Positions 6,425-14,145 of a DNA stretch of 34,896 nucleotides are shown here, one piece after another. This stretch comes from Candidatus Scybalocola faecigallinarum (GTDB lineage: Bacteria > Bacillota > Clostridia > Lachnospirales > Lachnospiraceae). The position numbers and the translations under genes were made by a program. The stretch covers positions 1-34,896 of the forward strand of contig DVIT01000053.1 of assembly GCA_018711005.1 (NCBI GenBank), given 5' to 3'. Under the pieces are notes generated by a model. That model was not told the origin of the DNA. It saw nothing but the letters and a program-made list of their open reading frames with translations, and ran no database searches. Within the stretch, counting starts at the first letter, position 1. Each line of letters starts with the position of its first letter.

Positions 6425-7293
6425 CGGTCACCCACTCCTTTCCCGCCGTCATTAAGCGCGGCCAGTATTTCTTTTACAGCATCCTGTACTGTTGTCGCGT
6501 CCTTGTCCACCGAATAGCCTTCCTGAGCCAGGCGGTGCATCACGTAAGTTACCTGGGGCGCTGCCAAACCAATGCGCTCCAGCTCCACATAATGGCGAAA
6601 CACCTCTGCCGGAGTTCCCTGGGCAAAGACGCTTCCCCGGTTCATAACAATAAGCCGGTCCACATACCGGGCAACGTCTTCCATGCTGTGGGAAACAAGG
6701 ATGACGGTCATACCGCTCTCTTTGTGGAGCTTTGCCACCTGATCCAAAATATCATTGCGGCCTTTCGGATCCAGCCCGGCAGTAGGTTCATCCAGGATCA
6801 GCACCTCCGGATGCATGGCCAGCACTCCGGCAATGGCGGCCCGGCGCTTCTGACCGCCGGAAAGCTCAAAGGGGGATTTCTGCCAGTGCTTTTCCTTAAG
6901 CCCTACCATTTCCAGGGCTTCCCGCGCCCGGGCTTCACACTCCTCCTGGGAAAGGCCCAGGTTTTTCGGTCCAAAGCATACATCCTTAAATACAGTGACT
7001 TCAAAAAGCTGATGCTCCGGGTACTGGAATACCAGCCCTACCAGGGCTCTTAAGCCCCGAAGATTAAATTTATCATCATAAATATCCTGGTCATTATAAT
7101 AAATATGGCCGCTGGTCGCTTTGATCAGCCCGTTTAAATGCTGGATCAGCGTAGATTTCCCGGAACCTGTATGTCCGATCAGGCCGATAAACTCGCCGTC
7201 TTTAATCTCAAGACTTACATTCTTTAAGGCCTGCTTTTTAAAAGCGCTGTCCGGACTGTAAATATAATTTATATTTTCAAGTCTGATCGACAT
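6421..7293 (-). CDS. ecfA2: ECF transporter ATP-binding protein EcfA2
   Basis: 290 aa. One of two ATPases driving ECF transport. Walker A is GHTGSGKST (about 40-48), the Q-loop is in [10 protein letters not shown], the ABC signature is LSGGQKRR, Walker B is [14 protein letters not shown] and the switch His is in LVSHSMEDV. The FQYPEHQLF motif and the C-terminal extension are typical of EcfA2. ATG 7293 or ATG 7299 could start it; both lie just after a GGACGGAG site. It overlaps the end of ecfA1 by 17 nt and ecfT by 4 nt, so the three are translationally coupled. Confidence 0.93.
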   Translation of the reverse strand: MSIRLENINYIYSPDSAFKKQALKNVSLEIKDGEFIGLIGHTGSGKSTLIQHLNGLIKATSGHIYYNDQDIYDDKFNLRGLRALVGLVFQYPEHQLFEVTVFKDVCFGPKNLGLSQEECEARAREALEMVGLKEKHWQKSPFELSGGQKRRAAIAGVLAMHPEVLILDEPTAGLDPKGRNDILDQVAKLHKESGMTVILVSHSMEDVARYVDRLIVMNRGSVFAQGTPAEVFRHYVELERIGLAAPQVTYVMHRLAQEGYSVDKDATTVQDAVKEILAALNDGGKGVGDR

Positions 7294-8227
7294 AAGCATC
7301 TCCGTCCTTCTTTTGGGTATGTGCAAGGTTTCCATTCTTTCCCGGAGCGCCGGATACAGGATCCGCACCTTTTGGCATTTTCACCTGCTTCAGGGCCTGT
7401 ACAAACTCATCAATGGTCAGTATCCCGTCCGGCAATGGCACGCCTTTAAGCTTCAGCTCATAAGCCAGCTCTGTCACCTGGGGAACATCCAGGCGCAGTT
7501 CCTTAAGCTTTTCCACCTGAGAAAAGATTTCCCTTGGCGTCCCTTCCATAACGATTTTGCCATCATCCATGACAAATACTTTATCTGCATGGATCACCTC
7601 ATCCATATAGTGGGTGATCAAAATAACTGTAACCCCTGACGTTTTATTCAGGCGGCGCACCGTCTTTAAAACTTCCTTGCGCCCATTGGGATCCAGCATG
7701 GCCGTAGGCTCGTCTAAAACAATGCATTCCGGATGCATGGCCATAACGCCGGCAATGGCCACCCGCTGTTTTTGTCCTCCGGACAGCTTATTGGGAGAAT
7801 GCTCCCGGTACTCGGTCATGCCTACCGCCGACAGGCTGTCATTGACCCGCTTCCATATTTCATCTGTAGGCACGCCCATATTTTCCGGGCCGAATCCAAC
7901 ATCTTCTTCCACAATACTTCCAATAATCTGATTATCCGGATTCTGGAACACCATTCCAGCGGTTTGGCGGATATCCCAGATGGACGATTCATCCCGCGTA
8001 TCCATGTTTTTGATCCAAATTCCGCCTCCGGTAGGCAAAAGCAGAGCATTCATATGCTTGGCCAGAGTAGACTTTCCGGAACCATTGTGGCCAAGGATAG
8101 CAATAAAATCACCTGCCGCTATATCCAGATCCACATCATCAATGGCCCGGCTGGCCGTCTCTACGCCAGTCTCGTCATCTCTTGTAATATAATCATAGAT
8201 CAAATGGGCCGCTTTAACTATTCCCAT
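7277..8227 (-). CDS. ecfA1: ECF transporter ATP-binding protein EcfA1
   Basis: 316 aa. Partner ATPase of EcfA2. Walker A is GHNGSGKST (about 46-54), the Q-loop VFQNPDNQI, the signature LSGGQKQR, Walker [14 protein letters not shown] and the switch His in LITHYMDEV. The FQNPDNQ motif separates EcfA1 from EcfA2. The ATG at 8227 has GGAGA upstream; a longer frame lacks a site. The C-terminal ~35 residues are hydrophilic and variable, with the last codons overlapping ecfA2. It is the first gene of the operon, preceded by a probable promoter at 8363-8391. In relatives rplQ usually lies just upstream; here the next gene is a divergent regulator, so the block was split at this point. Confidence 0.94.
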   Translation of the reverse strand: MGIVKAAHLIYDYITRDDETGVETASRAIDDVDLDIAAGDFIAILGHNGSGKSTLAKHMNALLLPTGGGIWIKNMDTRDESSIWDIRQTAGMVFQNPDNQIIGSIVEEDVGFGPENMGVPTDEIWKRVNDSLSAVGMTEYREHSPNKLSGGQKQRVAIAGVMAMHPECIVLDEPTAMLDPNGRKEVLKTVRRLNKTSGVTVILITHYMDEVIHADKVFVMDDGKIVMEGTPREIFSQVEKLKELRLDVPQVTELAYELKLKGVPLPDGILTIDEFVQALKQVKMPKGADPVSGAPGKNGNLAHTQKKDGDAYVDQT

Positions 8228-8321
8228 AAAATCTCCTTTCTTTATTTTGGCAGGCAGCGTTCCGGCAGACATATTTACACATCCCCCAGAGGCCGCTGCT
8301 CATACCTGAGTCAATATTTAC

Positions 8322-8344
8322 GCCGCAAACCCAATGTTTGCGGC
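8322..8344. other. 9-bp hairpin in the ecfA1 leader
   Basis: GCCGCAAAC (8322-8330) and GTTTGCGGC (8336-8344) pair perfectly around CCAAT. It falls in the predicted ecfA1 leader. There is no T run after it on either strand, so it is not a terminator. Confidence 0.6.
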
Positions 8345-8362
8345 TCCTGTGAATCGTTACTT

Positions 8363-8391
8363 ATTATACACTATCCCCCCTTTTCAGGCAA
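8363..8391 (-). promoter_or_regulatory. Probable promoter of ecfA1A2T-truA
   Basis: TTGCCT (8386-8391, minus strand), 17 nt, TATAAT (8363-8368). The -10 is perfect and the -35 is 4/6. The implied leader is ~130 nt. Confidence 0.55.
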
Positions 8392-8401
8392 CACCTATGT
8401 C

Positions 8402-8431
8402 TTGACAAAGGATTTTGGATCGTTCTACAAT
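8402..8431 (+). promoter_or_regulatory. Promoter of the RpiR-family regulator
   Basis: TTGACA (8402-8407), an 18-nt spacer and TACAAT (8426-8431). Transcription would start near 8438, leaving a ~28-nt leader with GGGAG before ATG 8466. Confidence 0.75.
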
Positions 8432-8465
8432 AGGGTAATATTTTGTGAAGGGAGAACTGCATCTC

Positions 8466-9314
8466 ATGAATGATATATACGCTCAGATTGCCAAAAACTA
8501 TGACGCTATGAGCAAAACTCACAAAAAAATTGCTGACTATATATTAAAAAATCCCGTGGCTGCCAGCTTTTTCACGGTAGGAAAGCTGGCCAGCCAGGCC
8601 GGGGTCAGTGAGGCCAGCATTATCCGTTTTGCCAACTTTCTCGGATTTACCGGCTACAGCGCTTTGCAAGAAGTCATGCAGGATCATACAAAAAATAAAA
8701 TGGATACCCGTCAGCGCCTGGCTCTGTCCTACAGCGCCTACGATGATAAGGAAGAAGGCGTCCGCCAGGTGTTTCATGAAGAAACAGAGAATCTGGCTGA
8801 AACCTTAAAAGGGCTGGATATGGGCGAATTTTTCAAGGCTGCAGACGCCCTGGCCCAGGCTAAACGGGTTTTTATTTTATGCGCCCGAAGTGCTGTAGGA
8901 CTTGGACTTTTTTTCCAATATTATCTGAAGCTTTCCGTCCCTCAGGTATGTTTAATACAGGATTTCCAGAATAATGAAGAACTTCTTGCAAGCCTGGGAA
9001 ATGAGGACGTTGTTTTTTCACTTTCTTTTAAGCGTTATACCCGCAGGACGGTACAGCTGACAGAGTACGCCTCCCAGAAAGACTGTTTTATTATAGCCCT
9101 CACTGACCACATGACCTCTCCTCTGATCCGATACTCAGACTGTTATCTTCTGGCCAGAACCCGGCTGTTTACTTACCTGGACTCTTTTATTGCCCCTCAG
9201 GCCATTATTAATGCCCTCCTGATTACTCTGGGACGAAGAAAAAACAAGGAGCTGGAGGAACACTTTACTCAAATGGAAAAAATATGGTCCGATCTGGATG
9301 TTTTTATAGAATGA
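8466..9314 (+). CDS. MurR/RpiR family transcriptional regulator
   Basis: 282 aa. RpiR-type regulators have an N-terminal helix-turn-helix and a C-terminal SIS domain that binds a sugar phosphate or related ligand. The HTH spans about residues 15-70 (FTVGKLASQAGVSEASIIRF and the GFTGYSALQ that follows). The SIS-like part spans about 115-250. I start at ATG 8466: a GTG 21 nt earlier is only ~7 nt from the predicted transcription start and has no binding site. The gene is followed by the aminotransferase and symporter on the same strand; an imperfect palindrome overlapping its stop codon is a candidate operator, suggesting that it controls them. The SIS ligand cannot be told from sequence. Confidence 0.9.
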   Translation: MNDIYAQIAKNYDAMSKTHKKIADYILKNPVAASFFTVGKLASQAGVSEASIIRFANFLGFTGYSALQEVMQDHTKNKMDTRQRLALSYSAYDDKEEGVRQVFHEETENLAETLKGLDMGEFFKAADALAQAKRVFILCARSAVGLGLFFQYYLKLSVPQVCLIQDFQNNEELLASLGNEDVVFSLSFKRYTRRTVQLTEYASQKDCFIIALTDHMTSPLIRYSDCYLLARTRLFTYLDSFIAPQAIINALLITLGRRKNKELEEHFTQMEKIWSDLDVFIE

Positions 9315-9329
9315 AATATTTATTACATT
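9310..9329. promoter_or_regulatory. Candidate RpiR operator palindrome
   Basis: AATGAAATA-TT-TATTACATT is a 20-bp palindrome with one mismatch pair, overlapping the regulator's stop codon. A half-site-like TGAAATAAATAT follows at 9342-9353, directly before the predicted -35. It is the only such site between regulator and aminotransferase; binding is inferred. Confidence 0.45.
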
Positions 9330-9354
9330 TTTTTATTTTTTTGAAATAAATATA

Positions 9355-9383
9355 TCGACAACATCTCTTTAATGTGCTAAATT
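9355..9383 (+). promoter_or_regulatory. Probable promoter of the aminotransferase gene
   Basis: TCGACA (9355-9360), 17 nt, TAAATT (9378-9383). The -35 is 5/6 and the -10 is 4/6. It would give a ~130-nt leader containing a terminator-like hairpin. Confidence 0.5.
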
Positions 9384-9458
9384 AGCCTCATGATAAAGGC
9401 ACGGCAGCCGGGAAACACAAAACGGATTGACGCTGCAGGAAATAAATATCAGGCATAC

Positions 9459-9498
9459 AAAGGCGTGTGGTTTCATTTATTGATCCCCACGCCTTTTT
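9459..9498 (+). terminator. Leader hairpin/attenuator before the aminotransferase
   Basis: AAAGGCGTG (9459-9467) pairs with CACGCCTTT (9488-9496) and runs into T5. It lies inside the predicted leader, 24 nt before ATG 9523, so it would act as an attenuator unless opened. A related hairpin precedes the symporter gene. Confidence 0.6.
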
Positions 9499-9522
9499 CA
9501 AATGACAGGAGGCGTTTAAATT

Positions 9523-10878
9523 ATGACACTGGAAGAAATCTGGAAAGAATATGAAGCATTTGCTCCAAATTCTAAAAAACAGCATGAGGAGGCATTAAAG
9601 CTGATTCCGGGAGGCGTTGCAGCAAATATTAAATATTTTGATCCCTTTCCTCTCCACATGAAAGGAGGCAATGGCCCGTGGCTTTATGATGTAGACGGTC
9701 ACAAATACGTAGACTATCTGGCATCCTACGGCCCACTTATCCTGGGGCATGGCTATCCGGAGGTTAAGGCAGCCATGATGGAACAGATTGAGGACGGCTC
9801 TATCCTTTACGGCACTCCCCATGCTCTTGAGGCGGAAATGGCCAAAAAGCTCCAGGAACATTTTCCAAGTCTGGAAATGATCCGCTATACCAACTCAGGT
9901 ACAGAGGCCACATTGTTTTCCCTTCGTTTAGCCTACGCTTTTACCGGGAAATATAAGATTGGCAAATTTGAGGGCCACTATCATGGCGGATATAACCAGG
10001 TACTTTTAAGCGTAAATTCTGCCAAAGGAGATGTGCGCAGGCCGGAGCCGATCCCTGAGTCCTGCGGCCTGGAACCCTTCCAGAAGGAAAATACCATTAT
10101 CCTTCCCTTTAATGATCTGGAAGCAGTTACAGCCATCCTTGAGGAACATAAAGACGATATGGCCGCAGTCATTATGGAGCCGATCCTTACCGGCTATTGC
10201 CCGGCAACTCAGGAATTTATGGATGGTCTGCGGGAAGTGACCAAACGTCTTGGCATCCTTCTAATCTTTGATGAAGTAAAAACCGGTTTCAGAGCCGGAC
10301 TTGGCGGGGCTCAGGGCTATTACCATATTAAGCCGGATCTGACCTGCCTTGGCAAGGTTATTGGCGCCGGACTTCCCATGGGCGTTGTGGGCGGCCGGAA
10401 AGAAATCTTAATGAAGGCTGCTCCCCTCACAGGATCGGATGTTTTTGACGTATCCAACAGCCATCGCTCCAGCGCGGCAGATGTACTTTTCCACAGCGGC
10501 ACTTATAACGGTCATCCGCTGATCTTAAAAGCCGGACTGGCCACCATTAAGGTGCTGGAAGAAAAGTTTGATTATATTGAAGGCCAGACCAACAAACTTC
10601 GTAACGGGCTGGAGGCTATTTTCAAAGAATTTGGCATCCCTATGCAGACTGTTGGCCTGGGAACCGTCTTTAATATTCTTTTAACAGAGCATAAAATTGA
10701 AAAATTCAGGGATATTCAGACATCGGATTTTGAGATGCGCAAAAAGATGGATTACATGCTCCTTATGGAAGGCATTTATAATAAGCCCACCAACCGCTAC
10801 AGCGTGTCTGCAGTCCATGATGATTCAATTTTAGACTTTACCTTTGAAGCCTACCGGAAGGTACTTGCACGGCTCTGA
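9523..10878 (+). CDS. Class III PLP aminotransferase (GSA-aminomutase-like)
   Basis: 451 aa. Fold type I, class III aminotransferase related to glutamate-1-semialdehyde 2,1-aminomutase. Visible PLP features are the phosphate-binding SGTEAT (about 125-130), the EGHYHG loop (about 150-155), the Asp of LLIFDEV (Asp250, pairs with the ring nitrogen) and the Schiff-base lysine in LTCLGKVIGAG (Lys278). No heme genes are near, and it is paired with a DAACS amino-acid/dicarboxylate symporter and an RpiR regulator. A catabolic transamination of an imported amino compound is therefore more likely than tetrapyrrole synthesis; this is inference. The start at ATG 9523 has AGGAGG. The gene is intact and full length. 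Confidence 0.88.
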   Translation: MTLEEIWKEYEAFAPNSKKQHEEALKLIPGGVAANIKYFDPFPLHMKGGNGPWLYDVDGHKYVDYLASYGPLILGHGYPEVKAAMMEQIEDGSILYGTPHALEAEMAKKLQEHFPSLEMIRYTNSGTEATLFSLRLAYAFTGKYKIGKFEGHYHGGYNQVLLSVNSAKGDVRRPEPIPESCGLEPFQKENTIILPFNDLEAVTAILEEHKDDMAAVIMEPILTGYCPATQEFMDGLREVTKRLGILLIFDEVKTGFRAGLGGAQGYYHIKPDLTCLGKVIGAGLPMGVVGGRKEILMKAAPLTGSDVFDVSNSHRSSAADVLFHSGTYNGHPLILKAGLATIKVLEEKFDYIEGQTNKLRNGLEAIFKEFGIPMQTVGLGTVFNILLTEHKIEKFRDIQTSDFEMRKKMDYMLLMEGIYNKPTNRYSVSAVHDDSILDFTFEAYRKVLARL

Positions 10879-10921
10879 TCCAGGCAGGCTTTGTGGATTA
10901 AAATTCAAACGGACAAAATAC

Positions 10922-10968
10922 AAAGGCGTATGAAATGGAGATCATCCTTTTTATGCGCCTTTTAGTTT
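10922..10968 (+). terminator. Terminator-like hairpin between aminotransferase and symporter
   Basis: AAAGGCGTAT (10922-10931) pairs with ATGCGCCTTT (10953-10962) through ten pairs including one G-U, followed by a broken T run (TTTTAGTTTT). It shares ACAAAGGCGTRTG with the hairpin at 9459. It may end the aminotransferase transcript or regulate the symporter. Confidence 0.6.
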
Positions 10969-11040
10969 TCTAAAACCCACGAAAGGGATACCTTTATACC
11001 GTGAAAAGCACAGCACAAAAACGAAAGGAGTAAGCGATTT

Positions 11041-12063
11041 ATGAACGCAGCGAACGTAAAAAAGAAACGTAAAATTAAAATGTGGCAGATCATTATGATC
11101 TCCCTCGTCCTTGGCATTATCGCAGGACTGGCCTTAAGCTTTCTCGGAGGCACAGAGGTGGCCTGGATTGCTTCAGTATGCGACTTTATGTCCTTTTTGG
11201 GAAATATTTTCATCCGTCTGATCCGAATGGTCATCGTACCTTTCATCGTCTTCTCAATTTTCGTGGCCGTTGCCATGATGCTTATGGGAAAGAAAGCCGA
11301 AAAGGCGGAAAAAGCCTTTAAGCTTGGCGCTGACATTATGTACCGGATCATTGATATTGTCGTTTACTATATCCCGGTCGGCGTTTTTGGTTTAATGGTC
11401 AATGCCATGGCCACCTACGGAACTTCCATCCTGGGCAATATCTTCAAATTTATCGTCACCGACTATGCATCTGCCCTGACTCACACTTTGATCGTGTATG
11501 TCCCCCTCCTCATTTTTGTGGCCAAGGTCAACCCCATTAAATACCTTAAGGTGGCTTTTGAATCCTGGCTTGTAGCCTTCAGCACCTGCACCTCCATGGC
11601 CGCCCTTCCCGTATCCATGAAAAATGCCAAAGAAAAACTGGGCATCCCGGAAGAAACAGCCAGTTTCGTCCTTCCTTTTGGCGCTACTGCCAATATGGAC
11701 GGCACGGGCATCTTCTTTGGTATTGTGGTTGTCTTTGCCGCTCAGGTAGCCGGCGTTGATCTAACTATTGGACAAATGGCCTCTCTGGTTCTCCAGGCAA
11801 CGCTTCTTTCTATTGGCTGCGCAGCAGTTCCCCAGATCGGTCTTGTCATCGGAACCACTATGATCACATCTATGGGGCTTCCATTAGAGGTCATCGGCCT
11901 TGTCACCGGAATTTACCGGATCATTGACCAGATCCATACTGCCACCAATTCTACCGGAGACCTTGTTGTTGCCGCCTGCGTTGCCTCCACAGAAGGTACC
12001 CTGGATCACCAGGCGCCTGCTTACGCAGACAGTCCCAGGCAAATAAGCGTGGACAGACAGTAA
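11041..12063 (+). CDS. DAACS-family dicarboxylate/amino acid:cation symporter, internally shortened
   Basis: 340 aa against roughly 400-430 for the family. These symporters import Glu, Asp, Ser or C4-dicarboxylates with Na+ or H+. The re-entrant loop HP1 (FSTCTSMAALPVSM), the TM7 NMDGT motif (about 218-222) and the C-terminal RIIDQIHTATNSTGD segment are present. TM1 and TM2 are present (about 15-67). After IRMVIVP (residue ~67) the sequence continues directly with FIVFSIFVAVAMMLMG, which in relatives follows an ~80-residue stretch with TM3 and TM4. The frame is kept. Either the gene suffered an in-frame deletion near base 11241 or this is an unusual short form. A functional transporter seems doubtful. 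Start ATG 11041 has GAAAGGAG upstream. Confidence 0.85.
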   Translation: MNAANVKKKRKIKMWQIIMISLVLGIIAGLALSFLGGTEVAWIASVCDFMSFLGNIFIRLIRMVIVPFIVFSIFVAVAMMLMGKKAEKAEKAFKLGADIMYRIIDIVVYYIPVGVFGLMVNAMATYGTSILGNIFKFIVTDYASALTHTLIVYVPLLIFVAKVNPIKYLKVAFESWLVAFSTCTSMAALPVSMKNAKEKLGIPEETASFVLPFGATANMDGTGIFFGIVVVFAAQVAGVDLTIGQMASLVLQATLLSIGCAAVPQIGLVIGTTMITSMGLPLEVIGLVTGIYRIIDQIHTATNSTGDLVVAACVASTEGTLDHQAPAYADSPRQISVDRQ

Positions 12064-12075
12064 AATATACGAAAT

Positions 12076-12119
12076 GGGGAGCAGCCCGTGACATCACAAA
12101 GTCATCCGGGAAACTCCCC
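12076..12119. terminator. Hairpin between convergent genes, possible bidirectional terminator
   Basis: GGGGAG (12076-12081) pairs with CTCCCC (12114-12119), with inner CCCG/CGGG and GAC/GTC pairings. The flanks are only weakly T-rich. It lies between the symporter and PTS stop codons. Confidence 0.5.
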
Positions 12120-12135
12120 TGTACATCTCGTCTAT

Positions 12136-14130
12136 TTAAATTTCTGCAATCTTTTCGCCGCAGCGGACATTCCGTTCCCGGGTTGTCTTTAATTCATGTC
12201 CCTCCAGGGGCTCTGTAATGATCAGGCAGGTGGTGGTATCGTAGCCTTCTGCCTGGATCTTTTCCTTATCAAATTCCACCAGGCACTGTCCTGTTTTTAC
12301 AATGTCTCCTTCTTTCACAAGGGCATTAAAGTATTTGCCCTGAAGGTTTACTGTATCAATACCAATATGGATCAAAAGTCCGGTGCCGCCCTGGGTACGG
12401 ATGGCCAGAGCATGTTTTGTATCCATGACCATTTCCACAGTACCGTCCACAGGGGCGCAGATCTTTCCCCGGGATGGGGCGATAGCTACGCCGTCCCCTA
12501 AGATCTTTTGAGCAAAGGTGGCATCATTTACTTTTTCAATGGACATATATTCCCCATCAGCAAAAGCGCTGACAGCTTCAAGGCCGGCGCCGTCAGAAGC
12601 CTTTACATCATTTGCAGCCAGGGCATCCCCGGATGCACTGCTGCTTTGGGAAGCAGCGTTTCCCCTGCGCTCAGATACAGCTGCTGCATTGGCAGACACG
12701 CCTGCACCTTCTGCGGATACCTGCTTTCTGTTAAAGAAAATACCAAGGAGCACGGTCATAATAAATCCGGCGGTCAAAGCGACCACATGAGCAATAATAT
12801 AGTTTAAATAACCGTTGCCTGCCGGATCTGCCAGAGCAATGCCGGGCAATACGGTTGTACCAAAGCCAAGGGCTGCCAGGTTCGTCAAATATACGACCAC
12901 GCCGCCTACAGCGCCACCGATGCAGCCGCCGATAATCGGATAGCGGAACCGAAGGTTGACACCAAAAAGAGCTGGCTCAGTAATACCGAAAAGTACGGAG
13001 ACAAAGCTTGGGATACAAAGCTCTCTTGCCTTGGCGCTCTTTCTGTGTCCGGCCAGATAACCAAGGACAGCGCCGCCCTGAGCAATAATGGCCACAGACA
13101 TTAACGGATTTAAAAAGTTTCTTCCCGTATCTGCGATGAGCTGGGACTCAATAGCTCCAAACACATGATGGAGACCTGTAATAACAATAAGCTGCTGCAC
13201 GCCGGAAAATGCTGCATAACCAATAACACCCAGATGTTCTGTCATCCACACAAGTCCTGCAGTAATACCGGAGGCCAGTGCACGGCCGATAGGTCCGATA
13301 ATTAAAAACAGAAGAAATGAGCTGACTAATGTGGTTAAAAGGGGCGACAAAAGGAGACGTACCACTTCCGGAACTTTCTTCTCAAAGAAAATATCCAGCT
13401 TCGCGGTTACAACACCCATGAGCAGGGCCACAATAATACCGCCCTGGAAGCCGATCAAGTCTACACCAATGCCGAAAATATGAAGGGTGGTCACTTCCAC
13501 CGTTCCCTGCGCTGCAGCGTAGGCGTCGGCAAGGCTTGGGGACAGCATGATACAGCCCATGACAATACCCATAATCGGACGGCCGCCGAAACGCTTCACC
13601 GTACTGTAAGCCACACATAATGGCAAAAATCCGAAGATCGCGCCGGAAGCAATGTTGATCAGCCTTGCAATGGCATAAAAGGTTTCATTATTCTGGACGG
13701 CTTCAATATTTCCCAGGACACTGGAAAGTCCGGTTAAAAGAGCTGCCGCCAGGATTCCCGGCATGATTTCAATAAATACATCAGACAAAGCTTTAATTGC
13801 TTTCTGGAAAGGATTCATTTTCTTATTGGCCTTGGTCTTTAAGTCGCTCAGGCTCATGCTGTCCATATGTATGGAATCTGCCAGAACCTGGCATACATCA
13901 TTGACCAGACCTGTTCCGAAAATGATCTGTACCTGGTCCCCGGCTACAAACACGCCTTTAACAAGATCCACATCTTCCATGGCCTTAATATCCGCCTTGT
14001 CATTGTCCTCCAAAACAAGACGCAGCCGTGTGGCGCAGTGGGCTACGCCGCCAATATTGTCTCTGCCGCCTGCCAGCCGTACAAGTTCGGCGGCAATGGC
14101 CTCATAGCGCTGTCTTTTTTGTTCATCCAT
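12136..14130 (-). CDS. PTS transporter EIIBCA, glucose/sucrose/beta-glucoside superfamily
   Basis: 664 aa with all three domains in order. EIIB is residues ~5-85 with the phosphocysteine in AHCATRLRL (Cys32). EIIC is ~105-470 with about ten membrane segments and the signature GITEPALFGVN (382-392). EIIA is ~535-664 with the phosphohistidine in LLIHIGIDTV (His588). A 65-residue Ala/Ser-rich linker joins EIIC to EIIA. It imports and phosphorylates a sugar using phosphate from HPr. The family also contains sucrose, trehalose and beta-glucoside permeases; the alpha-galactosidase 15 nt upstream in the same operon suggests an alpha-galactoside or a product of its cleavage. ATG 14130 has GGGAGG. Confidence 0.9.
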   Translation of the reverse strand: MDEQKRQRYEAIAAELVRLAGGRDNIGGVAHCATRLRLVLEDNDKADIKAMEDVDLVKGVFVAGDQVQIIFGTGLVNDVCQVLADSIHMDSMSLSDLKTKANKKMNPFQKAIKALSDVFIEIMPGILAAALLTGLSSVLGNIEAVQNNETFYAIARLINIASGAIFGFLPLCVAYSTVKRFGGRPIMGIVMGCIMLSPSLADAYAAAQGTVEVTTLHIFGIGVDLIGFQGGIIVALLMGVVTAKLDIFFEKKVPEVVRLLLSPLLTTLVSSFLLFLIIGPIGRALASGITAGLVWMTEHLGVIGYAAFSGVQQLIVITGLHHVFGAIESQLIADTGRNFLNPLMSVAIIAQGGAVLGYLAGHRKSAKARELCIPSFVSVLFGITEPALFGVNLRFRYPIIGGCIGGAVGGVVVYLTNLAALGFGTTVLPGIALADPAGNGYLNYIIAHVVALTAGFIMTVLLGIFFNRKQVSAEGAGVSANAAAVSERRGNAASQSSSASGDALAANDVKASDGAGLEAVSAFADGEYMSIEKVNDATFAQKILGDGVAIAPSRGKICAPVDGTVEMVMDTKHALAIRTQGGTGLLIHIGIDTVNLQGKYFNALVKEGDIVKTGQCLVEFDKEKIQAEGYDTTTCLIITEPLEGHELKTTRERNVRCGEKIAEI

Positions 14131-14145
14131 GAGTTTTTCCTCCCT

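Noticed and set aside
9384-9498. T-box riboswitch before the aminotransferase
   Set aside because: There is a terminator-like hairpin, but no T-box sequence (AGGGTGGNACCGCG-like) or specifier stem.
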